Shown: piece by piece, positions 52,541-62,716 of the stretch
Layout: each line of letters begins with the position of its first letter
Numbering within the stretch: the first letter of the stretch is position 1
Source: Rhodovulum sp.
Lineage (GTDB): Bacteria; Pseudomonadota; Alphaproteobacteria; Rhodobacterales; Rhodobacteraceae
DNA length: 64,000 nucleotides
NCBI GenBank assembly: GCA_002706605.1
Contig: PALT01000033.1
Coordinates: 124,001 to 188,000 of the forward strand
Direction: 5' to 3'
The notes under the pieces: generated by a model
The model's input: only the letters and a program-made list of their open reading frames with translations
Told to the model about the DNA's origin: nothing
Database searches by the model: none
Position numbers and translations under genes: made by a program

Positions 52541-53395
52541 CTATTGTTTTTCCTCGGCAGCCAACAGCGCGGCCAAACCTTGCCGATATGTTGGATAAAG
52601 CAGCTCGACGCCAAGCTCATCTTTGATCAGGTCGTTGCGCACCTTTTTGGACTCGGCGTAAAAGCTGCGCGCCATCGGGGACATCTCGGCCTCTTCAATC
52701 GGGATCGCGGGCGGGATCGGCAGGTTCAACAGCTCCGCCGCATGGGCGATCACGTCTTGGGGCGGCGCGGGGTCATCGTCACAGACGTTATAGACCGCGC
52801 CCGGACGGGGGTGGTTGATCGAGGCCAACAGAACCTGCGCGATGTCATCCACATGGATGCGCGAGAACAGCTGGTTTTCCTTGATGATGCGGCGCGCCGT
52901 ACCTTTGCGGACCTTGGAGAACGGCCCACGTCCGGGGCCGTAGATGCCAGCAAGGCGAAAGATATGCAGCGGCAGGTCAAACGACCCCCACGCCAGTTCC
53001 GCCTGTTTGCGGGCCATGCCGCGACGGGTGGACGGGGTCAGGGGCGTGTCCTCATCGACCCAGCCGCCCTGATGATCCCCGTAAACGCCCGTCGTGGACA
53101 GATAGCCCACCCAGATTAGGTTCGGCGCGGCGCGCAGTGGCGCGGCCACCTCTCGCAGGACCGGATCGCCCTCGGGCCCCGGCGCGATGGATGCCAGAAC
53201 ATGGGTCGCCCGTTCGCAATAGGGGGTGAGGTCGGTGCCCGGCCACAGGATCGCCTCAACGCCCTCATCACGAAGGCGCGCGGCCTTCTCCGCATCGCGG
53301 GTGGTGGCGATGATGTCCCATTCGTCACGGGGCAAAAGGCGGGCCAGTGCTTGGGCCGAATAGCCGTGGCCGAGGGACAGCAGTATCTTTTTCAT
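52541..53395 (-). CDS. YeeZ-like NAD(P)-dependent epimerase/dehydratase family protein
   Basis: 284 residues from ATG 53395. The Rossmann motif LSLGHGYSAQALARLL opens the protein, and the typical catalytic lysine region is MARKQAELAW. YLSTTGVYGDHQGGWVDE resembles YeeZ/Gfo-like extended SDRs of unknown substrate. It is 19 bases ahead of exoD on the minus strand, so they may form an operon. Divergent from amn. Confidence 0.85.
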   Translation of the reverse strand: MKKILLSLGHGYSAQALARLLPRDEWDIIATTRDAEKAARLRDEGVEAILWPGTDLTPYCERATHVLASIAPGPEGDPVLREVAAPLRAAPNLIWVGYLSTTGVYGDHQGGWVDEDTPLTPSTRRGMARKQAELAWGSFDLPLHIFRLAGIYGPGRGPFSKVRKGTARRIIKENQLFSRIHVDDIAQVLLASINHPRPGAVYNVCDDDPAPPQDVIAHAAELLNLPIPPAIPIEEAEMSPMARSFYAESKKVRNDLIKDELGVELLYPTYRQGLAALLAAEEKQ

Positions 53396-53511
53396 GGCGC
53401 GATCATTCCGGCATTCGTCCGCGTGTGCAAGACCAAGGGCTTGCGTCACCCTGTCACTTGGTGACAACCTGCGATAACGCAAACACTAAGTGTTGGACAG
53501 GTAAGAACCAC
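53396..53511. promoter_or_regulatory. Divergent intergenic region with an inverted repeat (amn side)
   Basis: GTCACC (53445-53450) and GGTGAC (53460-53465) form a 6-base inverted repeat with 9 bases between, like a dimeric operator half-site pair. It could regulate amn or the epimerase gene; no hexamers are obvious. Confidence 0.4.
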
Positions 53512-54993
53512 ATGCAGGCAGATCAAGAATTTCCCATCCAAACCCCCGAGATGTCCGGACCCCAACATTTCACGGATCCGGCGGCGGCGGTGGATCGGTT
53601 GTGCGATCTGTACACACAGGCGACCACGTTTCTGTGCGCCAAGTTCGGGGATGTGATCCAGAACGGCATGGGCGATCAACGCTACCGCGCGTTTTATCCC
53701 GAGGTGCGTTTGGTCACGACCAGCTATGCGCGCATCGACAGCCGGTTGAGCTTTGGCCACGTCACCGATCCGGGTGTCTATTCCGCCACGATCACACGCC
53801 CCGATCTGTTCCGTCACTATCTGGAACAACAAATCAGCCTGCTGATGGAAAACCACGGCGTGGGCGTGATGGTCGGCCCGTCGAGCACGCCGATCCCGCT
53901 GCACTTTGCCATGGCGGGGGACCAGTCGGTGACGATCCCGCAGGATGGGGTGCTGTCCTTTTCGCTGCGAGATGTGTTCGACGTGCCTGACCTGTCGACC
54001 ACGAACGACGACATCGTCAACGGATACGGGTTCCAGCATCCCGATGGGTCGTCGGCCTTGGCGCCCTTTACGGCCCAGCGGGTGGATTACTCGCTGGCCC
54101 GTCTGTCACATTACATGGCCACCGACCCCAGCCATTTTCAGAACCATGTTCTGTTCACCAACTATCAGTTCTACGTCGAAGAGTTTGAGGACTATGGCCG
54201 ACAGATGCTGGCCGATCCGGACTCGGGCTATGTCGCCTTGGTCGGGCCGGGCAATCAGGTGATCACCGACCCCGAGGCCCCGATGCAGGTGCCCGCGAAA
54301 TTGCCCCAGATGCCGACCTATCACCTGAAGCGCGCGGATGGTGGCGGGATCACCTTGGTCAATATCGGGGTTGGGCCGTCGAACGCCAAAACCGCGACCG
54401 ACCACATCGCCGTTCTGCGCCCGCATGCGTGGTTGATGGTTGGGCACTGTGCGGGTCTGAGGAATAGCCAGAGCCTTGGCGATTTCGTTCTGGCCCATGC
54501 CTATCTGCGTGAGGATCACGTGCTGGACGCGGACCTGCCGGTCTGGGTGCCGATCCCCGCGTTGGCCGAAATCCAGATCGCACTGGAAACGGCGGTGGAA
54601 CAGGTGACCGAACTGCAGGGTTATGAGCTTAAGCGCGTGATGCGCACGGGCACGGTCGCAACGATCGACAACCGGAACTGGGAACTGCGCGACCAGTCGG
54701 GACCCGTCCAACGCCTGTCCCAATCCCGCGCGATTGCGCTGGATATGGAGAGCGCGACCATCGCCGCGAACGGGTATCGGTTCCGCGTTCCCTATGGCAC
54801 GCTGCTGTGTGTTTCGGACAAACCCCTGCATGGCGAATTGAAATTACCCGGCATGGCGTCGGATTTTTACAAAACGCAGGTTGCACGCCACCTGCAGATT
54901 GGGATACGCGCCATGGAACTGCTGCGTGAGATGCCGTTGGAGCGAATCCACTCGCGTAAATTGCGCAGCTTTGAAGAAACTGCCTTCCTGTAG
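53512..54993 (+). CDS. amn: AMP nucleosidase
   Basis: 493 residues from ATG 53512; the longer frame from 53347 covers the intergenic repeat and is rejected. Length and the N-terminal AAVDRLCDLYTQAT match Amn. The C-terminal nucleoside-phosphorylase-like domain contains NIGVGPSNAKTATDH and CAGLRNSQSLGDFVLAHAYLREDHVLD. It hydrolyses AMP to adenine and ribose-5-phosphate, draining excess adenylate. The HU gene follows 129 bases later. Confidence 0.93.
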   Translation: MQADQEFPIQTPEMSGPQHFTDPAAAVDRLCDLYTQATTFLCAKFGDVIQNGMGDQRYRAFYPEVRLVTTSYARIDSRLSFGHVTDPGVYSATITRPDLFRHYLEQQISLLMENHGVGVMVGPSSTPIPLHFAMAGDQSVTIPQDGVLSFSLRDVFDVPDLSTTNDDIVNGYGFQHPDGSSALAPFTAQRVDYSLARLSHYMATDPSHFQNHVLFTNYQFYVEEFEDYGRQMLADPDSGYVALVGPGNQVITDPEAPMQVPAKLPQMPTYHLKRADGGGITLVNIGVGPSNAKTATDHIAVLRPHAWLMVGHCAGLRNSQSLGDFVLAHAYLREDHVLDADLPVWVPIPALAEIQIALETAVEQVTELQGYELKRVMRTGTVATIDNRNWELRDQSGPVQRLSQSRAIALDMESATIAANGYRFRVPYGTLLCVSDKPLHGELKLPGMASDFYKTQVARHLQIGIRAMELLREMPLERIHSRKLRSFEETAFL

Positions 54994-55122
54994 GGCGAAA
55001 AACCGGCCTTTTTGCCTTGAAAAATAGGGTTTCGGCACCACAAATCGTTGTGTCTGACCACAATATTCAGGTAGATTGCGCAAATGAGCCCCAAATCAGA
55101 GGGCACAACGAGGAGACAATAC

Positions 55123-55410
55123 ATGGCAAAACCCATGACCAAGACCCAGCTCGTCGCCGCTCTGGCAGAAGAAATGGGCGCAGACAAGAAAACCGCAAGC
55201 GCTGCTCTGGATGCGATCACCGGCGTGATCACCAGCGAAGTTTCCGGTGGTGGCGCTGTTACTCTGCCCGGCATCGGCAAGATCTACTGCCGTGAGCGCC
55301 CCGAGCGCATGGTTCGCAACCCCGCGACCGGTGAGCAGATCAAGAAAGAAGCCGACAAGGTTGTCAAAATGACGATCGCCAAGGCTCTGAAAGACAGCGT
55401 GAACGGCTAA
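55123..55410 (+). CDS. hup: DNA-binding protein HU
   Basis: 95 residues from ATG 55123 with GAGGAGA six bases upstream; the frame opens 13 codons earlier without signals. N-terminal MTKTQLVAALAEEMGADKKTASAALDAI matches HU, and the beta-arm motif RNPATGEQI with PERMVRN contacts the DNA minor groove. A bacterial nucleoid protein that bends and compacts DNA. The GC-poor 60 bases before it (TGACCACAATATTCAGG) probably contain the promoter. Confidence 0.95.
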   Translation: MAKPMTKTQLVAALAEEMGADKKTASAALDAITGVITSEVSGGGAVTLPGIGKIYCRERPERMVRNPATGEQIKKEADKVVKMTIAKALKDSVNG

Positions 55411-55485
55411 TCTTTCTCGCTTGCACGCAAGCACCAAGTGTCTAGGGTCGCCAGTGGCGGCCCTTTAATTTTTCCGGAGACCTGC

Positions 55486-56358
55486 ATGGATATTCGCGCG
55501 ATTTTTCTGGGGCTGACCTTTGCGTTCATGTGGTCGTCGGCCTTTACCTCGGCGCGGATCATTGTTCAGGACGCCCCGCCGGTGACGGCGCTGGCGCTGC
55601 GGTTTCTGATTTCCGGATTGATCGGTGTGGGTCTGGCGACGGCACTGGGCCAGACAGCGCGATTGAACCGTGCGCAGTGGCGCTCAACCATCATTTTCGG
55701 GATTTGCCAGAACGCGATGTATCTGGGTTTGAACTTTGTCGCGATGCGCACGATTGAGGCGGGTCTGGCGTCGATCATCGCCTCGTCCATGCCGTTGATG
55801 GTGGGGATGCTGGGTTGGATCGTGTTTCGCGAACGTCTGCCCGTGCTGGGCGTTGCGGGCTTGGTTATGGGGTTCGTCGGCGTGGCGGTCATCATGGCCA
55901 CGCGGATCAGTGGTGGCGTCGATATGACCGGCCTTGCGATGTGTATCATCGGCGCGCTGGCCCTGTCGGTGGCAACCCTGTCGGTGCGGGGTGCGTCGTC
56001 CGGTGGGAACCTCTTGATGATCGTGGGTCTACAGATGCTGGTCGGGGCGGTGGTTCTGGGCGTTGTCGCTCTGCTCACCGAGACATGGCAAGTGACGTGG
56101 AGCGCCCGTTTGATCGCCGCCTTTATCTACACCACGCTGGTGCCCGGTCTGGCGGCGACCCTGATCTGGTTTGTGCTGGTCAACCGCATCGGCGCCGTGC
56201 GCGCGGCGACCTTTCACTTTCTGAACCCGTTCTTCGGGGTGGCCGTGGCGGCAGTCCTGCTGGGCGAGACCCTTGGCCTGACGGATGTGATCGGGGTTGC
56301 GATCATCATGGCGGGCATTCTGGCGGTCCAACTGTCGCGCCAGAAACCGCCCGCCTGA
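55486..56358 (+). CDS. DMT-family (EamA) transporter
   Basis: 290 residues from ATG 55486, with CCGGAGA upstream; the frame opens at 55438 without support. Ten membrane helices as two EamA repeats: LGLTFAFMWSSAFTSARII with LALRFLISGLIGVGL, and LIAAFIYTTLVPGLAATLIWFVLVNRIG. A second DMT exporter in this window, distant from that at 44.6 kb; substrate unknown. It abuts convergent aroC with 1 base between. Confidence 0.9.
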   Translation: MDIRAIFLGLTFAFMWSSAFTSARIIVQDAPPVTALALRFLISGLIGVGLATALGQTARLNRAQWRSTIIFGICQNAMYLGLNFVAMRTIEAGLASIIASSMPLMVGMLGWIVFRERLPVLGVAGLVMGFVGVAVIMATRISGGVDMTGLAMCIIGALALSVATLSVRGASSGGNLLMIVGLQMLVGAVVLGVVALLTETWQVTWSARLIAAFIYTTLVPGLAATLIWFVLVNRIGAVRAATFHFLNPFFGVAVAAVLLGETLGLTDVIGVAIIMAGILAVQLSRQKPPA

Positions 56359-56359
56359 A

Positions 56360-57460
56360 TTAACCGATCTGGCCGCGGTTTTCGCCGACCTGAGCGCGGT
56401 GCAACAACACGTGGTCCAGCAGGACACAGGCCATCATCGCCTCACCCACCGGAACCGCGCGGATGCCGACACAGGGGTCGTGACGTCCCTTGGTGACGAT
56501 TTCCGTGTTCTCGCCGGATTTGGTGATCGTCTTGCGCGGGGTCAGGATCGACGAGGTCGGTTTGACCGCGAAACGCACAACGATGTCCTGACCGGTCGAG
56601 ATACCGCCCAGAATGCCGCCTGCGTGGTTGGAACTGTATTCGGGGCCATTGGGGCCCATTTGGATCTCATCGGCGTTGGCGACGCCTGTCAGCTCGGCTG
56701 CGGCCATGCCATCGCCGATCTCGACGCCTTTGACGGCGTTGATGCTCATCATGGCGGCGGCTAGGTCGGTGTCGAGCTTGCCATAAACCGGCGCGCCAAG
56801 GCCCGCAGGCACGCCGCGCGCGACGACCTCAATCACGCCGCCGACCGAATTGCCGTCCTTGCGCAAACCGTCCAGATAGACGGCCCAATCGTCGGCGGCC
56901 TGTGCATCGGGGGTCCAGAACGGGTTCTGTTCGATCTGGTCCCAGTCGAAATTGGCGCGGTCGATTTTGTGCGGGCCGATCTGGGTCATATAGCCCGTGA
57001 TTTGCACACCGGGGAACAGGGATTTCAGCGCCTCGCGCGCCACGCCACCGGCGGCCACACGGGCGGCGGTTTCGCGCGCCGAACTGCGCCCGCCACCGCG
57101 ATAATCGCGGATGCCGTATTTCTGCCAATAGGTGATATCGGCATGGCCGGGGCGGAATTTCTCGGCGATCTCGCCGTAATCTTTGGACCGCTGATCGGTG
57201 TTCTCGATCATCAACTGAAGGCTGGTGCCGGTGGTCTGACCTTCAAACACGCCGGACAGGATTTTCACCGCATCGGGTTCACGGCGCTGGGTCGTGAATT
57301 TCGACTGGCCCGGTTTGCGGCGGTCCAGCCAGTGCTGCAGCATCGCCTCATCCACCGGCACGCCCGGGGGAACGCCGTCCACAGTCGCGCCAAGGGCGGG
57401 CCCGTGGCTCTCACCCCAAGTGGTCACGCGAAACAGGTGTCCGAAACTGTTGATGCTCAT
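56360..57460 (-). CDS. aroC: Chorismate synthase
   Basis: 366 residues from ATG 57460 with AAGGAG upstream; the frame continues 34 codons further without support. Signatures are [42 protein letters not shown] and the C-terminal [18 protein letters not shown]. It uses reduced FMN to convert EPSP to chorismate in the shikimate pathway. The reductase partner is not in the window. Confidence 0.97.
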   Translation of the reverse strand: MSINSFGHLFRVTTWGESHGPALGATVDGVPPGVPVDEAMLQHWLDRRKPGQSKFTTQRREPDAVKILSGVFEGQTTGTSLQLMIENTDQRSKDYGEIAEKFRPGHADITYWQKYGIRDYRGGGRSSARETAARVAAGGVAREALKSLFPGVQITGYMTQIGPHKIDRANFDWDQIEQNPFWTPDAQAADDWAVYLDGLRKDGNSVGGVIEVVARGVPAGLGAPVYGKLDTDLAAAMMSINAVKGVEIGDGMAAAELTGVANADEIQMGPNGPEYSSNHAGGILGGISTGQDIVVRFAVKPTSSILTPRKTITKSGENTEIVTKGRHDPCVGIRAVPVGEAMMACVLLDHVLLHRAQVGENRGQIG

Positions 57461-57525
57461 GCGCTGTGCTCCTTGTTGGGGGTGAAATAGCGGTCCGCGC
57501 GGATCGGGGCAAGCAATAGCGCAAA

Positions 57526-57556
57526 ACAAAGGGCCGCCGGATCGCTCCGACGGCCC
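57526..57556 (-). terminator. Terminator after cytochrome c2 gene (minus strand)
   Basis: GGGCCG (57531-57536) pairs with CGGCCC (57551-57556), with CGGA/TCCG extending the stem past one mismatch. On the minus strand it is followed by TTTGTTTT. It lies just past the cycA stop. Confidence 0.8.
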
Positions 57557-57576
57557 CGCCATCCACGTGGGACGGA

Positions 57577-58014
57577 TTATTCGGCCTGCAGGCTGGCCAG
57601 ATAGGCGTAGATGTTTTTCGCGTCGTCTTCTTTACGAGCGCGGTAGGACATCTTGGAGCGGCCTTTTTCGCCGGTTGCTTCGCTCATGTAGCCCGAGGGG
57701 TCCATGATGTAGCCGACAAAGGTCGCTTCGTCATAGGCGACGCCAGCGCCGTTCGCGGCCTCAAGCAGTTTGGAGTAGCCAAAGCCCTCAACGCTACCGG
57801 CAACACGGCCAGCAACGCCATAAAGGTTCGGGCCGGTTTTCGCGGCCTTACCGGCCAGCGTTTCGCCCGCTTCGTTGACGACAACGTGGCAGGAGACGCA
57901 CTGACGGAATGCTTTTTCACCGGCTTCGGCGTCGCCCGAGGCACCGTGGCCATCGGCAAATACGGGACCAGCAGCCAAAAGCGTGGCAGCGATTACAGCG
58001 AACTTGGTTTTCAT
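57577..58014 (-). CDS. cycA: Cytochrome c2, electron carrier
   Basis: 145 residues from ATG 58014 with GGAGAG five bases upstream. The signal peptide [20 protein letters not shown] is followed by one haem-binding motif [24 protein letters not shown] and the axial-ligand region [14 protein letters not shown] resemble Rhodobacter cytochrome c2. It shuttles electrons from the bc1 complex to terminal oxidases. petABC lies 2 kb upstream on the same strand beyond a SulP gene. Confidence 0.92.
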   Translation of the reverse strand: MKTKFAVIAATLLAAGPVFADGHGASGDAEAGEKAFRQCVSCHVVVNEAGETLAGKAAKTGPNLYGVAGRVAGSVEGFGYSKLLEAANGAGVAYDEATFVGYIMDPSGYMSEATGEKGRSKMSYRARKEDDAKNIYAYLASLQAE

Positions 58015-58086
58015 GGGTCTCTCCCTAGGGTTTACCATCGGTACTTTGACAGTGTTGGTGCACGCGAATCCGATCTAAATCAATAG

Positions 58087-59850
58087 TCAGTTCGTCGCGG
58101 TTTCGGCTTCGTGACCGTCATCGGCGGATTTCGACAATTCCTGAATCGCCTCATATTGGGACAGGAACACGCGACCCGACAGATGGTGCAGGAAATAGGT
58201 CCGGCTGAGGCGATCCATCACAGGGCCCTTCACCTCGGACAGGTGCAGTTTCAGGCCCATGTCGCGGAACCGGTGATCAATCGCCTCCAGCGATTCAAGC
58301 GCAGAGGTGTCGATGTTATTCACGGCCGAGCACATCAGAACCACGTGTTTCAGATCCTTTTCGCCAACCACACGGTCAAACAAGTAGTCCTCAAGATAAC
58401 GCGCATTGGCGAAATACAAGTTCTCGTCGACGCGGATCGTCAGGATGTCCGGCGTGGTGTTCACGCGGTGGCGGTTGATGTTGCGGAAATGCTCGGTCCC
58501 CGGAACGACGCCCACCTCGGCGATATGGGGGCGAGAGGTGCGATAGAGATAGAGAAAGATCGAAATCCCCACACCCGCCGACACGCCGGTTTCCACGCCA
58601 AACCCAAGGGTCAGCAGGATCGTCGCGGTGACGGCGGCGAAATCGGCCTTGTTATAGGCCCATGTGGTTTTCAGGACGGAAAAGTCGACCAGCGACAGGA
58701 CGGCAACGATGATCGTCGCGGCCAGTGTCGCCTTGGGCAAAAAGAACAACAGCGGCGTCAGGGCCAGCGCGGCAAGGGCGATGCCAATCGCGGTGAACGC
58801 TCCGGCGGCGGGGGTTTCGGCGCCGGCGTCGAAATTCACGACCGACCGCGCAAAACCGCCTGTAACCGGATACCCACCGGACACGGCGGCGGCGATGTTG
58901 GACGCACCCAGACCGATCAGTTCCTGATCGGGCACAATGCGTTGGCGTTTCTTGGCGGCAAGGGTTTGCGCCACAGAGACCGATTCCACGAACCCGATGA
59001 TCGAGATCAGGACGGCACTGCCGAACAGGCTGCTCCAGACGCTCATGTCAAAGGACGGCCACGTCAGGGGCGGCAAGCCGCGCGGCACGTCGCCCACAAT
59101 CGCCACGCCATAGTTTTGCAGGCCGAACAGGGCCGTCACAAGGGTGGTCACCACAACGGCGGCCACCGGACCCGCCTTGGCCAGAATGTCGGCTGTGCGG
59201 GGCTTTAGACCACGGGCCAGCAACAGGGGCTTTAGCCCCTTGCGCACCCAGAACAGAAACGCGGTTGAGGTCACGCCGATGATCAGGGTCGGAATATTCA
59301 CCTGCCCCAGATGGGAGATCAGGGAATGCAGCAGTTCGGCAAGGTTATGCCCCGACGCGGAGACGCCAAGGATGTGTTTCAGCTGGCTGAATGCGATGAT
59401 GATGCCCGACGCGGTAATGAACCCCGCCACAACGGGGTGCGACAGGAAATTCGCCAGAAAGCCCAGACGGAACACCCCCATCACGATCAGGATCAGACCC
59501 GACAGGAACGCCAGAATGATTGCCGCCGCCGCGTATTCGGCGGTGCCCTGTAGGGCAAGGTTCCCCACCGCCGCCGCCGTCATCAGGGACACAACCGCCA
59601 CCGGTCCGACGGCCAGTGCGCGCGAGGTGCCAAAGATCGCATAGGCCACCAGCGGAAGGATCGACGCATAGAGACCCATTTCCGCAGGCAGACCGGCCAA
59701 CAGCGCATAGGCCAGAGATTGCGGGATCAGCATGATCGTCACGATCACCGCCGCCACCACATCATTGGTCAGCGCATCGCGGTTATAGGTCTTGCCCCAT
59801 TCGAGGATGGGCAGATACCGCGCAAGGGGACGTAGGGCAGACAGTCGCAT
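58087..59850 (-). CDS. SulP-family inorganic anion transporter with STAS domain
   Basis: 587 residues. About twelve membrane segments begin with VVAAVIVTIMLIPQSLAYALLAGLPAEMGLYASILPLVAYAIFG-type sequence (SLC26/SulP signature PQSLAYALLAGLP). The STAS domain at the C-terminus has VNNIDTSALESLEAIDHRFRD and LHLSEVKGPVMDRL. It moves sulfate or bicarbonate inward. A palindromic AT-rich site overlaps its putative -10 region (59864-59887). It may supply sulfate relevant to the sulfotransferase cluster, but that is a guess. Confidence 0.93.
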   Translation of the reverse strand: MRLSALRPLARYLPILEWGKTYNRDALTNDVVAAVIVTIMLIPQSLAYALLAGLPAEMGLYASILPLVAYAIFGTSRALAVGPVAVVSLMTAAAVGNLALQGTAEYAAAAIILAFLSGLILIVMGVFRLGFLANFLSHPVVAGFITASGIIIAFSQLKHILGVSASGHNLAELLHSLISHLGQVNIPTLIIGVTSTAFLFWVRKGLKPLLLARGLKPRTADILAKAGPVAAVVVTTLVTALFGLQNYGVAIVGDVPRGLPPLTWPSFDMSVWSSLFGSAVLISIIGFVESVSVAQTLAAKKRQRIVPDQELIGLGASNIAAAVSGGYPVTGGFARSVVNFDAGAETPAAGAFTAIGIALAALALTPLLFFLPKATLAATIIVAVLSLVDFSVLKTTWAYNKADFAAVTATILLTLGFGVETGVSAGVGISIFLYLYRTSRPHIAEVGVVPGTEHFRNINRHRVNTTPDILTIRVDENLYFANARYLEDYLFDRVVGEKDLKHVVLMCSAVNNIDTSALESLEAIDHRFRDMGLKLHLSEVKGPVMDRLSRTYFLHHLSGRVFLSQYEAIQELSKSADDGHEAETATN

Positions 59851-59863
59851 AATAGGACCTTCA

Positions 59864-59887
59864 TATTCATCTTTTTATATATGAATA
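59864..59887 (-). promoter_or_regulatory. AT-rich palindrome overlapping the sulP -10
   Basis: TATTCAT (59864-59870) and ATGAATA (59881-59887) are perfect inverted arms 10 bases apart, 14 bases before the sulP ATG. On the minus strand TATTCA here lies 17 bases after TTGTGG (59910-59905), so a repressor bound here would block the promoter. Confidence 0.5.
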
Positions 59888-59942
59888 GGGACTTTGCCCC
59901 CGATCCACAAGGTCAGCCTAGATTTAAATTGCTGTTAAGGAC

Positions 59943-59974
59943 CAAAAAAAACGCGCCCGAGTGGGGCGCGTTTT
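59943..59974. terminator. Terminator after the petABC operon
   Basis: CGCGCCC (59952-59958), loop GAGTG and GGGCGCG (59964-59970) form a stem with AAAAAAAA on the left and TTTTG on the right. It ends petABC transcription from the minus strand and is also suited for the opposite direction. Confidence 0.9.
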
Positions 59975-59997
59975 GTGTTTTGCGTATTCGCTAGACC

Positions 59998-60786
59998 TTA
60001 GTCGTTCTTCTTGCCTTTGACGCCGGCCCACAGGCGCTTGTTCGTCAGGTAGAGAAGAACCGACAGCACGATCAGGAAGGTCACGCCCACGAAACCGGCG
60101 CGCTGGCGTGCCATCATCTTGGGTTCTGCGGCCCACATCAGGAACGCGGCAACGTCCTCTGCTTCGTTGTGCAGGCTGTTGTCGTGACCGTCGTCGAATT
60201 CAACGTCTTCGCCATAGAGGGGCTGGCTCATCGCGATCCAGCCACCGGGGAAGGCGGTGTTTTCGTAGAAGATCGAACCGTACTCTTCTTTTTCTTCACC
60301 GGTGTAGCCGGTCAGCAGCGAGGCGATGTATTCCGCGCCACCGATACCTTTGACCAGCTGGTTGATACCAGTGCCCATCGGACCGTGGAAACCGGCACGT
60401 GCCTTGGCCATCAGGCTGAGGTCAGGTGCGTTTTCCAGAGCCGAGCTCGGGAAGAAGTCGGTCGGCGTACCCGAACGGAAGTCGTCGATCTCGGGATCGT
60501 AGACGTCGAACTGTTCGGCATAGGCACGAACCTGATCTTCGGGCAGGTGCGGGCCGCCCTCATCCGCAAGAGTGCGGAGGGGGACGAATTTCAGACCGTG
60601 ACAGGCCGAGCACACCTCGGTGTAAACCTTGAGGCCGCGCTGCAGCTGGTTCTGGTCATAGGTGCCGAAGGGCCCTTCGAACGAAAAGTCGAAGTCCTCG
60701 ATGTGGCCTTCGCCGCCCGCGGCCAGTGCACCACTGGCCGAAATTGCGAGGGCGGAAAGCGCCGAGAAGGTGAGTTTCTTGATCAT
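59998..60786 (-). CDS. petC: Cytochrome c1 of the bc1 complex
   Basis: 262 residues from ATG 60786, 20 bases after petB; the frame opens 8 codons earlier inside petB and is rejected. The signal peptide [22 protein letters not shown] is followed by [17 protein letters not shown] with the haem motif CSACH. A single C-terminal membrane helix ([21 protein letters not shown]) anchors it. It accepts electrons from the Rieske protein and gives them to cytochrome c2. Confidence 0.97.
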   Translation of the reverse strand: MIKKLTFSALSALAISASGALAAGGEGHIEDFDFSFEGPFGTYDQNQLQRGLKVYTEVCSACHGLKFVPLRTLADEGGPHLPEDQVRAYAEQFDVYDPEIDDFRSGTPTDFFPSSALENAPDLSLMAKARAGFHGPMGTGINQLVKGIGGAEYIASLLTGYTGEEKEEYGSIFYENTAFPGGWIAMSQPLYGEDVEFDDGHDNSLHNEAEDVAAFLMWAAEPKMMARQRAGFVGVTFLIVLSVLLYLTNKRLWAGVKGKKND

Positions 60787-60806
60787 TGTTCTCTTGATCC
60801 TCTTTC

Positions 60807-62144
60807 TCACTCGGCCGGGGTCGACGAAGCGTCGGTCCCGCCCTTGCCATAGTGGGCGTTAAAGTCGTCTTCGATGGTCGCGGGCGTTGCCAGGGGTTTC
60901 TCAATCACACCCAGCAGCGGCAGGATGACGAAGAAGTAACCGAACCAGTAGGCCGAAGCGATCAGCGAGAAGCTTGCAAAGGGTTCTTCAGCAGGCATCG
61001 CACCCAGCCACATCAGGGCGAAGAAGTCGATGACCAGCAGGACGAACCACCATTTGAACATCGGGCGGTAACGGCCCGAACGTACCGACGAGGTGTCCAG
61101 CCAAGGTGCCAGAGCCATCGCGATGATCGCGCCGAACATCGCCAGAACGCCAAAGAATTTCGCGTCGATGATGCCGCCGGTGATCCAGCTTGCGAACTGA
61201 ACAACCCAGACGTCGGCGGTAAAGGCACGCAGGATCGCGTAGAACGGCAGGAAGTACCATTCGGGGACGATGTGTGCGGGCGTCGCCAGCGGGTTTGCCT
61301 CGATGTAGTTATCGGGGTGGCCGAGGTAGTTGGGCATAAAGCCAACAATCGCCATGAACACAGCTAGAATAACCGCCAGCGCGAACACGTCTTTGATGAC
61401 GTAGTAGGGCCAGAAGGGAACGGTGTCTTTGGCGGCGTCTGCTTTGGACGTGCGGCGCACTTCAACACCCGTGGGGTTGTTGTTGCCGGTGGTGTGGAAC
61501 GCCCAGATGTGGACAGCAACCAGACCAGCGATCACGAACGGCAGCAGGTAGTGCAGCGAGAAGAAGCGGTTCAGCGTGGCGTTGTCCACTGCCGGTCCAC
61601 CCAGCAGCCAAGTCTGCAGCGACTCACCGATGAACGGAATCGCGCCGAACAGGCCGGTGATCACGGTCGCGCCCCAGAAGGACATCTGACCCCAAGGCAG
61701 AACATAGCCCATGAACGCGGTGCCCATCATGCAGAGATAGATCAGCATACCGATGATCCATGTGACTTCACGCGGGGCCTTGTACGACCCGTAGTAAAGA
61801 CCACGGAAGATGTGGGCATAGACGGCGATAAAGAACAGCGAAGCGCCGTTGGCGTGGAAATAGCGGATCATGTGACCGCCGTTCACGTTGCGCATGATGT
61901 GTTCGACCGACGCAAACGCCAGATCGACATGCGGGGTATAGTGCATCGCAAGGATGATACCGGTGACGATCTGCAGCCCAAGGCAGAAGGTCAGGATGAT
62001 GCCCCAGATCCACATCCAGTTAAGGTTCTTGGGGGTGGGGATCATCAGGGTATCATACAGCAGACCGACAACGGGCAGGCGCTTGTGCAGCCACTTTTCC
62101 CCACCCGTTTTCGGTTCGTAATGATCGTGTGGAATTCCAGACAT
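60807..62144 (-). CDS. petB: Cytochrome b of the bc1 complex
   Basis: 445 residues with eight hydrophobic helices. Motifs: [45 protein letters not shown] and [28 protein letters not shown]. The quinol-oxidising site motif PEWY is in [16 protein letters not shown]. It holds both b haems and the Qo and Qi sites. 11 bases after petA and 20 before petC. Confidence 0.98.
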   Translation of the reverse strand: MSGIPHDHYEPKTGGEKWLHKRLPVVGLLYDTLMIPTPKNLNWMWIWGIILTFCLGLQIVTGIILAMHYTPHVDLAFASVEHIMRNVNGGHMIRYFHANGASLFFIAVYAHIFRGLYYGSYKAPREVTWIIGMLIYLCMMGTAFMGYVLPWGQMSFWGATVITGLFGAIPFIGESLQTWLLGGPAVDNATLNRFFSLHYLLPFVIAGLVAVHIWAFHTTGNNNPTGVEVRRTSKADAAKDTVPFWPYYVIKDVFALAVILAVFMAIVGFMPNYLGHPDNYIEANPLATPAHIVPEWYFLPFYAILRAFTADVWVVQFASWITGGIIDAKFFGVLAMFGAIIAMALAPWLDTSSVRSGRYRPMFKWWFVLLVIDFFALMWLGAMPAEEPFASFSLIASAYWFGYFFVILPLLGVIEKPLATPATIEDDFNAHYGKGGTDASSTPAE

Positions 62145-62155
62145 AGGTGCCTCCC

Positions 62156-62716
62156 TTAGCCCAGCTTAATGGTCGTTTCGTCGACGAACTCGGCAACCGG
62201 AACGTCCAGGTTGCGCGGCGCCGGGCCTTTGCGGATACGGCCGGATTGGTCGTAGTGCGAGCCGTGGCACGGGCAGAACCAGCCGCCGAACTCACCTGCG
62301 CCGTTGCCGATCGGCACACAGCCAAGGTGCGTACAAACGCCAACCATGACCAGCCATTCGCCAGCTTCGTCCAGCGTCCGGTTTTCGTCGGCTGCGTCCG
62401 CAGTGGGGTTGTTGGCGTTCTGCGAGCCTGTGTCGATCAGCTCGCTCAGATCAACAGCGCGGGCTGCTTCGATCTCATCTGCGGCGCGGCGGCGGATGAA
62501 CACCGGCTTACCCAGATACTTGATCGTCAGCTGCGTGCCGACCTCAACACCCGAAACATCAACGCGGATCGACGACAGCGCCTGAACGTCTGCCGAGGGG
62601 TTCATCTGGTTGACGAGCGGCCATGCGGCTGCACCTGCGGTAACGGCGCCCGCACCGGCGGTTGCGTAATAAAGAAAATCGCGGCGTGTGCCTGCGTGAT
62701 CTTCTGCGTGGGACAC
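62156..62716 (-). CDS. petA: Ubiquinol-cytochrome c reductase iron-sulfur subunit (Rieske protein)
   Basis: 186 residues from GTG 62716, where GGGAG sits nine bases upstream and the start [21 protein letters not shown] matches the Rhodobacter Rieske N-terminus. Upstream in-frame codons (to 62830) are unlikely. TRRDF is a twin-arginine Tat signal, followed by a transmembrane helix. The 2Fe-2S site is CTHLGC and CPCHGSHYD. First gene of petABC. The 275-base leader to 62991 probably carries the promoter. Confidence 0.97.
   Translation of the reverse strand: MSHAEDHAGTRRDFLYYATAGAGAVTAGAAAWPLVNQMNPSADVQALSSIRVDVSGVEVGTQLTIKYLGKPVFIRRRAADEIEAARAVDLSELIDTGSQNANNPTADAADENRTLDEAGEWLVMVGVCTHLGCVPIGNGAGEFGGWFCPCHGSHYDQSGRIRKGPAPRNLDVPVAEFVDETTIKLG

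Noticed and set aside
54990-55022. Terminator after amn
   Set aside because: A stem of five A-T pairs flanked by GGC/GCC exists but is weak and bulged; not listed as a feature.
59864-59887. SqrR/BigR sulfide-response site
   Set aside because: The recalled motif ATTC-N8-GAAT is not met: the arms are ATTC-N14-GAAT.
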